A stretch of DNA of 50,190 nt. Origin: Anaerolinea sp. (GTDB lineage Bacteria > Chloroflexota > Anaerolineae > Anaerolineales > Villigracilaceae). Made by a program: the position numbers and the translations under genes. Positions within the stretch are counted from its first letter, which is position 1, and each line of letters begins with the position of its first letter. The notes under the pieces were generated by a model. It worked only from the letters and a program-made list of their open reading frames with translations. It was not told the DNA's origin and made no database searches. The stretch covers positions 1-50,190 of the forward strand of contig DYPU01000010.1 in the NCBI GenBank assembly GCA_020719725.1. Reading direction: 5' to 3'. Positions 22,881-29,565 of this stretch are shown one piece after another.

Positions 22881-24218
22881 CTACTCCTGTTCGTTCAATT
22901 CAATCATCTCTGCCGCCAGCTTTCCAGAAAGCGTCACCAGGGGCACGCCGCCGCCAGGGTGAGTGCTGCCGCCCGCAAAATACAGCCCCTTAAACGGGGA
23001 ACGATTGTTTGGGCGTTTGAACGGCGCAAAACGATCGTTAAATGAAACGCCATACAATGCGCCCCGATGCGCGCCGGTTTTTTGTTGAAGTTCGAGCGGC
23101 GTTAACAACTGCTGATAGCGAATCTGGTTCCGCACATCCAACCCCAGGCTTGCCAGCCGATTGAGCAGCTTTTCGGTCACTGCGGCTTTATCCAGTTCCC
23201 GCGCTGGGCCGCGGGCCATGGCTGGGGCGTTTGCCATTACGAACCAGTTTTCGCCGCCGGTTGGGACGTGGCTGGGGTCGGTTTTGGAGGTGATGCACAG
23301 GTAGAGGGTTGGTTCGTTGGGTAAAACCTGTTCCGAGAAGATTTGCTCAAACTCGCGGCGGTAATTGGATGAAAAGAAGATGTTGTGATGCGCCAGTTCT
23401 GGGTGAAGCCCCGCCAGACCGAGCAGCAGCATCACGCCAGAGCAGGAGACCTGGCTCTGTTTAAGGGCCTCCAGGCGGCGGGTGGCGTGTTCCGATTGGA
23501 TCAGGCTGTAGGCGCTGGTCACGTCCAGGTTCGAGATCACGGTTTGGGCCGGGAGAATTTCTCCATTTTCCAAAATTAGCGCTGAAACGCGCCTGCCGTG
23601 CAGACAGATTTCTTTGACGCGGGTGTTGGTGCGAATTTGGACGCCTAGTTCGCGGGCCAGTTTTTCGTAGGCGCGGGCGATGGAGTAGATGCCGCCTTGG
23701 GGATACCAGACGCCTTCGGTCAGTTCGACATGGGCAATGACGCCCAGTGTGGCGGGGGCCAGGTAGGGGCTGGCTCCAACGTAGGTGGCGAAGCGCCCCA
23801 GTAATTGACGCAGGTGCGGGTCGTGGATGCGGCGTTCGATGCTGTGTTGCAGGCTGTGAAGAACGTCTACGCTGAGGGCGTCTGCCAGGCTGACTTTGGT
23901 GAGGCTGGCGAGGGAAGGAGGCGGGCCGTAGGTGAAGACTGGGCCGGTGATGCGGTGCAGGCGGGCGGCTTCTGCCAGAAAGCTCAGGTAGTCTTCCAGG
24001 TTGGCGGTTGGCGGCCCGAAAGAGGTCTTCAAAAACTGCGCGCATGGTGATGACGGAGGGCCGGTATCCCAACGGTAGCCTGCGGCCTGAATTTCGGCCA
24101 TTTTGCCGCCGAGGCTGGGGTTTTGTTCGAGCAGGGTCACGGGCTGGCCTTTGGCCGCCAGGTGGATTGCGGCGGAGAGTCCGCCAATGCCAGCGCCGAG
24201 GATGAGAATGGAGTTCAT
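22881..24218 (-). CDS. crtI: CrtI-type phytoene desaturase-like oxidoreductase with a locally shifted frame
   Basis: This is a 445-residue protein when started at ATG 24218, which overlaps the preceding stop as ATGA; an upstream in-frame ATG at 24245 is possible. The FAD motif ILILGAGIGGLSAAIHLAAKG and the C-terminal GLYFAGGSTHPGGGVP are typical of carotenoid desaturases, which insert double bonds into phytoene or related carotenes. Between about 24058 and 24000 the frame is off: the protein reads PPSSPCAQFLKTSFGPP, while the next frame encodes the expected PSVITMRAVFEDLFRAANRQ. One lost base and one gained base would restore it. The gene is either carrying a compensated double frameshift or the sequence has two errors. 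Confidence 0.8.
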   Translation of the reverse strand: MNSILILGAGIGGLSAAIHLAAKGQPVTLLEQNPSLGGKMAEIQAAGYRWDTGPPSSPCAQFLKTSFGPPTANLEDYLSFLAEAARLHRITGPVFTYGPPPSLASLTKVSLADALSVDVLHSLQHSIERRIHDPHLRQLLGRFATYVGASPYLAPATLGVIAHVELTEGVWYPQGGIYSIARAYEKLARELGVQIRTNTRVKEICLHGRRVSALILENGEILPAQTVISNLDVTSAYSLIQSEHATRRLEALKQSQVSCSGVMLLLGLAGLHPELAHHNIFFSSNYRREFEQIFSEQVLPNEPTLYLCITSKTDPSHVPTGGENWFVMANAPAMARGPARELDKAAVTEKLLNRLASLGLDVRNQIRYQQLLTPLELQQKTGAHRGALYGVSFNDRFAPFKRPNNRSPFKGLYFAGGSTHPGGGVPLVTLSGKLAAEMIELNEQE

Positions 24219-24785
24219 GGGGTGGGGAGGGTTCGTCCTTTCCAATGTGGGCCGCCGTTGTAGCGCCAGTAAATGGATTGCAAGGCGATCATGGTCATCA
24301 GCAGCACGGAGATAGGCATGAGCAGGGCGTCCATTGTGCGTTGGCGCGAGGTGGCGGCGGTGAGGGCGCGCGTCAGGAGAATCGAAGGGAAGACAAAGAG
24401 CCAGTTGTGGAAAAAAATGGAGAAAAGCAGAAATGTAAGGTGATTGCCATGCCCGGCCAGAATGTTTTTGGCGAAGCCTTCCCGTACTTGTTGCCAGGTT
24501 TGGGTGATTTGGGTGGGCCAGACGGTTAGCAGGTCGGCCTGGCTGCGTTGGGCTTCGGCCATTAGCGCGGGTCGTTTCTGGCGGCGGCCAGCGCTATTTC
24601 GGCGCTGTTGTCGCTGGAATTGTCATCGAGGAGGCTGGTTTCGAGTTGGGGGTCGTTTTGTTGCAGCAGGCTATGGACGGTTTCAGCGATGACGGCGGCT
24701 TCGTTGCGCATTGGGATCAAAACCGATTGGGTGACGGATGTCTGGGATGCTGTCGAAGGTTTCAGGCGCGGAAAAAGGCTAGGTA
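24215..24785 (-). pseudogene. broken CruG/CrtQ-like family 2 glycosyltransferase
   Basis: Two pieces of one glycosyltransferase are visible. The N-terminal piece (about 24785-24570) reads SVLIPMRNEAAVIAETVHSL, then LDDNSSDNSAEIALAA, the nucleotide-sugar-binding start of GT2 enzymes, and stops after NDPR. The C-terminal piece (24562-24215, 115 residues) has VREGFAKNILAGHGNHLTF followed by hydrophobic helices and WKGRT, as at the end of CruG-type enzymes. The central catalytic part, roughly 150-180 residues, is missing, and the two pieces are in different frames. The enzyme would have attached a sugar to the hydroxylated carotenoid end made by CruF. The N-terminus is itself cut at the junction with plsY. 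Confidence 0.75.
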
Positions 24786-25010
24786 AACGGCCATGCCCGC
24801 CAGGCCAACCGGGGCGGCGGCTTTCGAGACATCCAACAATAGCGCTGCCAGCCCTAATCCTTTGCCGCCAGCTTTGAGGGCGTTGGTTGCGCCAGGGTTG
24901 TGATCACCCACTGCGCGCGGGTCTTTGCCAGCCAATTCTGTCACCCAAACCGAGAGAGGCAGGGCGCCCAGGGTAAACGAAAGCAGGATAAAGAGCAGGT
25001 TTGTGAGCAT
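24762..25010 (-). pseudogene. C-terminally truncated PlsY-like glycerol-3-phosphate acyltransferase
   Basis: From the ATG 25010 there are 82 residues that match the start of PlsY: a hydrophobic helix, then GALPLSVWVTELAG, DPRAVGDHNPGATNALKAGGKG and LLLDVSKAAAPVGLA. Full PlsY has about 200 residues and several more helices; here the frame ends at LAFFRA and the glycosyltransferase remnant begins in the same bases. The product therefore lacks most of the active site and is probably dead. A longer frame reaching back to 25310 is an antisense-like extension through cruF and is not used. PlsY acylates glycerol 3-phosphate; in carotenoid clusters a related acyltransferase may modify glycosylated carotenoids. 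Confidence 0.75.
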
Positions 25011-25039
25011 AAGGGTTGGGGGACGTGTAAACAAGCGCT

Positions 25040-25804
25040 TTAGGGAGTACGGTTCAAATCGGCTTTCCAGGCCAGCCATATAAACAAGCCGCTTCCCAAA
25101 AATCCAACGATTGCCGGGCCGGGCTGTGACCAGAAGATGCCCTGTCCGATGGTTTGCAGTAGCCAGGTTAGTACATAAACCAGGGCCAGCGGGCCAACCG
25201 GCAGGTTTTTGGGGTTCACAACCAGGGTGATCAGACCCGAAACCACCAACCAGCCCAGATAATTCATCAGCGGAATGCCAAAATAAGAGCCGGGTTGTTC
25301 CCAAACCCAAAATCCCCAGCCAACCATTTGTGGATCGAGGAACAAGTCCCAGGCGGTGAAGGCGGCTGCCGCAAGCATGGCAAATGTAATCAGCCGCGAT
25401 GATTTTCCGAGAATGATTTCCGCAATGGCCCAGGCCGGGGGCAGCATCATCAGCCAGGCCAGCGGAATGAGGAGCGGTACACCGGCCAGCTGCGGCTGGA
25501 GCAGGCCGGTATAGTAATATTTGCCAAACGGAATGCCGGTTGTGGAGCCAATCAGCTCTGCCAGGTATGATAAAACCGCCACAATGGCAAATGTTTTTAG
25601 CGTGGGCCCCAAGCCCCAGGCTTTATATAAAATGATCAACACGGCGCAGGCTTGCATCAGCACGCCTACGCTCATGCCGCGTAACAAATAGCCTTCGCCC
25701 AAAATCCAGCCAAGAATCGGCAGAGAAATCATCGTGAGCACCCATACGATCAGCGGGGCCAGGCTGGAACTGGGATAGCGTAAGGCGTGGAAGGCTGCTT
25801 TCAT
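25040..25804 (-). CDS. cruF: CruF-like carotenoid 1,2-hydratase (carotenoid biosynthesis membrane protein)
   Basis: This 254-residue integral membrane protein has about seven helices. The recognisable blocks are SYLAELIGSTTGIPFGKYYYT, then the loop with AAFTAWDLFLDPQMVGWGFWVW and PGSYFGIPLMNYLGW, which characterise the DUF422/CruF family. CruF adds water across the terminal double bond of acyclic carotenoid ends, the step before glycosylation by CruG. It begins 2 bases after the ribA stop. The downstream genes (PlsY, CruG) are damaged, so the pathway may now end at the hydroxylated product. Confidence 0.85.
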   Translation of the reverse strand: MKAAFHALRYPSSSLAPLIVWVLTMISLPILGWILGEGYLLRGMSVGVLMQACAVLIILYKAWGLGPTLKTFAIVAVLSYLAELIGSTTGIPFGKYYYTGLLQPQLAGVPLLIPLAWLMMLPPAWAIAEIILGKSSRLITFAMLAAAAFTAWDLFLDPQMVGWGFWVWEQPGSYFGIPLMNYLGWLVVSGLITLVVNPKNLPVGPLALVYVLTWLLQTIGQGIFWSQPGPAIVGFLGSGLFIWLAWKADLNRTP

Positions 25805-25806
25805 CG

Positions 25807-26559
25807 TTATTCGTAAAGGGCCTTGATCTGTTCAGCGGTCATGCCCTTCACAATTGGGCGGTCAATCTGCTCCAGCAGGTGTTCTTTCCCGCTAAAATCG
25901 ATCAGATGCCCCGATTTGGCAGCCTTGGTGCGCAAATAAAACTCATTGTGCGGGTTGGGTGGCAAAACATGCGGAATGCGCCCACTAATATTGACTCCAT
26001 AGCGGGTAAGATCGGCAATTTTCTTGGGATTGTTGGTCATCAACTGAATTGATTTGACCTTGAGCGATTTCAGCATGTGGGCCGCCACTTCATAATCACG
26101 CTCATCGTCGCGGAAACCCAGCGCCAGGTTGGCTTCCACCGTATCCAGGCCATAATCTTGCAAACCATACGCCCGAATTTTGTTGGTAAAACCAATCCCG
26201 CGCCCTTCCTGGCGCAGGTAGAGCACAATTCCTTTTTCCATTTTGCCAATGGCCGTCAGCGCCGCTTCGAGTTGGTCACGGCAGTCACAACGCAGTGAGC
26301 CGAGCGCATCCCCCGTCAAACATTCCGAGTGCAGGCGCATCGGAATATCTTCGCCATCGGTTACATCACCCTTCACAATGGCCGCGTGTTCTTTATCATC
26401 CTTGTTATTGTAAAATGCAACGATGTGAAAATCGCCAAAACGGGTGGGCAGTTCGGCAATCGACGCAATTCTGACACAAACCCGGCTGTCGTCATCGCAT
26501 TCATGGGCGCGATCTCCGTCCAACAATTCTTGAATTTTCAGGTGTGTGAGAGTCATCAT
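25807..26559 (-). CDS. ribA: GTP cyclohydrolase II
   Basis: This 250-residue enzyme opens and hydrolyses GTP to 2,5-diamino-6-ribosylamino-pyrimidinone phosphate, formate and pyrophosphate, the first step of riboflavin synthesis. The zinc site is HSECLTGDALGSLRCDC with Cys80, Cys91 and Cys93. The catalytic segment is LYLRQEGRGIGFTNKI, and TNNPKKI follows. It is the stand-alone form, without the RibB domain seen in many bacteria. The ATG overlaps the stop of the reductase gene (ATGA) and has AGGAG upstream. It is part of the long minus-strand operon. Confidence 0.95.
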   Translation of the reverse strand: MMTLTHLKIQELLDGDRAHECDDDSRVCVRIASIAELPTRFGDFHIVAFYNNKDDKEHAAIVKGDVTDGEDIPMRLHSECLTGDALGSLRCDCRDQLEAALTAIGKMEKGIVLYLRQEGRGIGFTNKIRAYGLQDYGLDTVEANLALGFRDDERDYEVAAHMLKSLKVKSIQLMTNNPKKIADLTRYGVNISGRIPHVLPPNPHNEFYLRTKAAKSGHLIDFSGKEHLLEQIDRPIVKGMTAEQIKALYE

Positions 26560-27266
26560 TTTCTCCTTGGCGGGTTAATATTTTTAGGAAATCGATAGTG
26601 CAGCAGCAGCCCGCCGTTTGAATCCAGTACCTGGGCCGCTACCAATTCCAGACCAATCGCCGCCGAGCGCACCAGCCCCGGCCCGCCGATCGCTGTCGGG
26701 GCTGTTTCTCCGCCGAAGAGCAGCGGCGCGACATAGGCTGTCAGTTCGTCCACCAACCCCAGCCGAATCAGCTCGAAATTGAGCGTGGCCCCGCCCTCGA
26801 CCATTAAGCGGTTTACTCCCAGCGTTTTCAGCGTCTCAAGCGCTTGTTCCAGATCGACACGCGGGCCGTTATGGATGAAGACTTGCGCTCCGCCAGCCTG
26901 AAGCACTTCCAACTGCCCCGAATCGGTTTTGGGGGTGGTAAAAATCAGCTTTTGGGCTGGGCCAGCCGTCAGAAAATCAGAATCAGGCAAAAGGGTGGCC
27001 TGGCTCACGATCCCGATTTTGATGGGGTTTTCGCTTTGGCCTGCTGCCAGCCGGTTGGCGCGTAAATCGGCTGATTTGACGGTTAATTTGGGGGCTTCGG
27101 CGTTGAGTGTTTTCCCGCCCACCAGTACCGCATCGGCGCTGGCGCGTAATTCGTCTACCCGGCGCTTATCTGTGGGGGACGAAATGGCGACGCCCTGGCG
27201 GGCATGGCTGTCTATTTTGCCATCGACGGTCATGGCAATGTTGATGAAAACAAAGGGGCGGGTCAT
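26556..27266 (-). CDS. RibD C-terminal-type reductase (riboflavin pathway)
   Basis: This is a 236-residue protein when started at ATG 27266; an in-frame TTG at 27284 would add six residues. It matches the reductase half of RibD: PFVFINIAMTVDGKID, RVDELRASADAVLVGGKTL and MVEGGATLNFELIRLGLVDEL. The enzyme reduces the ribosylamino-pyrimidine intermediate with NADPH. The deaminase half of RibD is absent, so either a separate deaminase exists elsewhere or the archaeal/fungal order of steps (reduction first) is used. Its stop overlaps the ribA start, so the two consecutive pathway steps are translationally coupled. Confidence 0.88.
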   Translation of the reverse strand: MTRPFVFINIAMTVDGKIDSHARQGVAISSPTDKRRVDELRASADAVLVGGKTLNAEAPKLTVKSADLRANRLAAGQSENPIKIGIVSQATLLPDSDFLTAGPAQKLIFTTPKTDSGQLEVLQAGGAQVFIHNGPRVDLEQALETLKTLGVNRLMVEGGATLNFELIRLGLVDELTAYVAPLLFGGETAPTAIGGPGLVRSAAIGLELVAAQVLDSNGGLLLHYRFPKNINPPRRK

Positions 27267-27280
27267 CGACCTGGCCTCAT

Positions 27281-27787
27281 TCAACTATGAAATTTCTTTT
27301 CCCCAGCCTGAATGCGGACTTGCAGCCGGTTGGCGGCGGGCGGTAGGGGGCAAGACCAGCGTTCGTTGTAGGCGCAGTAGGGATTGTAGGCCAGGTTAAA
27401 ATCGATCAACAGGGTTCCATCGCCCAGGTCTTCTGGCTCCAGATAGCGGCCTGCGCCATAGGTTTCGGTTGGGCTGGTGGCATCGCTGAAGGGTAGGAAA
27501 AATCCGTAGTCGGCCTCGTAAATTTGGAGGGTTGCTTCGTTTCCATCCACCATAAAACGCACCTGTCCAACTTGCCAGTATTCGCGCTCGTCGCCAGTGG
27601 AGGTGATGATAAAGGCTTGTTTGGGGTTGGCAAGCCGTTCCAGGGGCAGTTTTAGGCGCAAGGCTGGGTTTTCCGGGTAATAGGGCAGGCTGGTAAATTC
27701 TTTTTTTTGGGCTGCATTCAGGGGCGATTGGCGATTGGATTTGAAAAAGGCATCTTTTTCTCGGCGGGATTGGTCTAAGTGGCTCAT
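27281..27787 (-). CDS. DUF1684 protein
   Basis: This is a 168-residue protein when started at ATG 27787, which has AGGAG upstream; an extra 13 residues are possible from 27826 but lack this. The DUF1684 signature is clear: TYGAGRYLEPEDLGDGTLLI, then DFNLAYNPYCAYNERWSCPLPP and a basic C-terminal NRLQVRIQAGEK. The biochemical role is unknown. It is the first gene of the operon leading into the riboflavin genes (14-base gap). Confidence 0.88.
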   Translation of the reverse strand: MSHLDQSRREKDAFFKSNRQSPLNAAQKKEFTSLPYYPENPALRLKLPLERLANPKQAFIITSTGDEREYWQVGQVRFMVDGNEATLQIYEADYGFFLPFSDATSPTETYGAGRYLEPEDLGDGTLLIDFNLAYNPYCAYNERWSCPLPPAANRLQVRIQAGEKKFHS

Positions 27788-27862
27788 TTTTGCTCCTGAG
27801 TCTTTTTTATCACGGAAAACTATCATTCACTCTCGGAAGTTTGTTAAACTCAAAATGTGGGT

Positions 27863-28404
27863 TTAGCCTAGCCGAACCGACCGCATTGAGATTGAGCCGT
27901 AGGTTACTTTTTCGGTAAAGAAGGTGACAGGTTCGGCTTCATCTTTCGCGCCCAGGCTGTAGAGCAGCGGCAGGTAATGTTCGGCGCTGTTGATGGCTAG
28001 CGCTGTTTCCTGGCCGTGTTTCTCAAATTGAATGAGTGGGGCGTGTTCGTTATCCAAAATCCATTGTTTTACTTTGGCATCAAAAGATTCGGCCCAGTCA
28101 TATTTTGCGTTGTCTTGTAAGATGACTGCGCGTAAGTTGTGGACGATGTTGCCGCTGCTGATGATGAGTATGCCTTCTTCGCGTAGTTCTTTTAGCTGTT
28201 ATCCGAGTTGGTAATGTTGCAATGGGGTTTTGGCGCGGTCAGGTGGGAGCCGTTGGTTTCCCAGTGGGCGGAGATGGCTAAAATGGCCGTGGGCCGGGGT
28301 AAAGATTGTCCCATTGCTTGCCAGGCCAGGCTGAATTCGTTGTCTTCTATGGCATTCATCGGGTTGCCGTGCCCAATGAAGAGAACCGGCATTTTTGTAG
28401 CCAT
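27863..28404 (-). pseudogene. broken LigB-type (YgiD-like) ring-cleaving dioxygenase
   Basis: The first ~56 residues are a good N-terminus of 4,5-DOPA extradiol dioxygenase-like proteins: MPVLFIGHGNPMNAIEDNEF with the metal-binding His, and AISAHWETNGSHLT with a second His. Then about 90 codons are missing. The rest resumes in another frame as DRAKTPLQHYQLG, a TAA stop where Gln is expected, and then QLKELREEGILIISSGN, IVHNLRA and a normal C-terminus HYLPLLYSLGAKDEAEPV...GSISMRSVRLG. So there is one deletion with a frame change plus a nonsense codon. The start has ribosome-binding site AAAGGAT and lies 71 bases downstream of the Rrf2 gene on the same strand. Confidence 0.88.
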
Positions 28405-28475
28405 AAAGTTTATCCTTTGAATTGAACGTTTTTTGTGGCAAATCTTAAGGAAATGAATGGGATGAATTGACGGAG

Positions 28476-28907
28476 CTATTCTTTTGCAGGCTCTAAGGTT
28501 TGTATTTCCAGCAGTACATCTTGCACGGTAAAGCCACTTAGAGCATTGTGCATGGCTTGTTCGGCTTGCTCAAAGACTTTTTCCAAGGCGGGGTGGATGT
28601 GTGAACCAATTGGGCAGCCGGGGTTGGGGTGGGGGTGCATTCCCAACAGTGCAGCGCGAATGAGGGCATCGTAGACACTGCACAGGTGAATTTGGCTGGG
28701 TGCGCGGGTGAGTTTCCACCCGCCGCTTGCGCCGGAGCGCGATTCGACTAAATTTTGCTTGCGTAATTGTCCCAATATTCGCCGAATGACGACCGGGTTT
28801 GTGTTGACGCTTGCTGCGATTTGCGCGCTGGTAAGTGATTGGTCTGGTAAAGCCGCCAGCAGGGTCAAAATGTGAATGGCGACTGCAAATTGTTGATTAG
28901 TGTTCAT
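28476..28907 (-). CDS. Rrf2 family transcriptional regulator
   Basis: This 143-residue winged-helix repressor has the Rrf2 pattern: AVAIHILTLLAAL, the recognition helix region SLTSAQIAASVNTNPVVIRRILGQL, and the wing with GASGGWKLTRAP. It has Cys76 and Cys98 only, not the three-Cys spacing of the iron-sulfur members IscR and NsrR, so it is closer to the YwnA/CymR-like group and may sense by cysteine chemistry. An 11-bp inverted repeat overlaps its own promoter and start codon, which indicates autoregulation. The next gene downstream is the broken dioxygenase, a common neighbour of Rrf2 genes. Confidence 0.92.
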   Translation of the reverse strand: MNTNQQFAVAIHILTLLAALPDQSLTSAQIAASVNTNPVVIRRILGQLRKQNLVESRSGASGGWKLTRAPSQIHLCSVYDALIRAALLGMHPHPNPGCPIGSHIHPALEKVFEQAEQAMHNALSGFTVQDVLLEIQTLEPAKE

Positions 28908-28943
28908 TTGTAACTATTGTAGTTACAAATGAATTTGTGTCAA
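28905..28943 (-). promoter_or_regulatory. Rrf2 gene promoter with overlapping operator
   Basis: The minus strand has TTGACA at 28943-28938, a 16-base spacer, TACAAT at 28921-28916 and the ATG at 28907, so the transcript would be nearly leaderless. A perfect inverted repeat (CATTTGTAACT, 5-base spacer, AGTTACAAATG; 28905-28931) covers the whole -10 box, the start site and the start codon. Binding there would block RNA polymerase. This is the best-formed promoter in the window. Confidence 0.85.
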
Positions 28944-29106
28944 GTAAAAATCTGGCTGGATGGGTCCTTCTCTAATTTGACCTTTGAGAGGTTTGGTGGA
29001 TAGGATTTCCGGGAATGGCTTTTTTGCAGTAGACTCAGCGCTAGCCTCTCGTTAAAATGGTGAGACCTGCCTATCTCAGAATATTCTCTTTTTTTGGAGC
29101 AGATAT

Positions 29107-29112
29107 TACAAT
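29107..29112 (+). promoter_or_regulatory. candidate -10 box of the cupin-like gene
   Basis: TACAAT lies 24 bases before the ATG at 29137, which has AGGAAA as ribosome-binding site. No clear -35. The 205-base spacer to the Rrf2 promoter shows nothing else I can name. Confidence 0.4.
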
Positions 29113-29136
29113 AGACCTAAGAAAAGGAAAAATGCC

Positions 29137-29565
29137 ATGAATCCCCCTGAAACCTTGCTCGAAGTTCGTGAACACGCCGCCCCAGGCTATTTGCCGTTGG
29201 TGGACTATGACACATGGCGTGTGGCGGTATTAAATTATATTTCAGAGTTGGAGGCCGATCAGTTGTATAACCTTCAGCGCCATAACGAGACCGACGAGGT
29301 GTTTGTTTTGCTGCGTGGGCGCTGTATTTTGTTTTTGGGCGAAGGGGACGAGGTGGTGAAAGCACTACATGCGGTCAATTTGGAACCGTTTAAGCTGTAT
29401 AACGTTCGGCGTGGGGTTTGGCATAATCACACGCTTAGCGCCGATGCCAGTGTTTTGGTTGTTGAAAATAGGGATACCACTTACGATAATTCGCCTTTTA
29501 TTGGGCTTTCTGCCGAATTGGTGGCTCAATTTGTGCTGAAAACCCGTGAACTGTGGGGCAATTAA
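29137..29565 (+). CDS. cupin-fold protein, ureidoglycolate-lyase-like
   Basis: This 142-residue protein has a cupin-like core: RHNETDEVFVLLRGRCILFLGEG resembles the first cupin motif (His, then Glu) and NVRRGVWHNHTLSADASVLVVEN the second, with the metal-binding His. No enzyme can be assigned. An ATG just upstream (29131) opens a two-codon frame only, so 29137 is the start, with AGGAAA before it. The stop codon TAA shares three bases (TTAA) with the stop of the convergent sensor kinase. Confidence 0.7.
   Translation: MNPPETLLEVREHAAPGYLPLVDYDTWRVAVLNYISELEADQLYNLQRHNETDEVFVLLRGRCILFLGEGDEVVKALHAVNLEPFKLYNVRRGVWHNHTLSADASVLVVENRDTTYDNSPFIGLSAELVAQFVLKTRELWGN

Noticed and set aside
25011-25310. 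100-codon N-terminal extension of the plsY frame
   Set aside because: It reads through cruF in another frame; PlsY homology begins at the Met at 25010.
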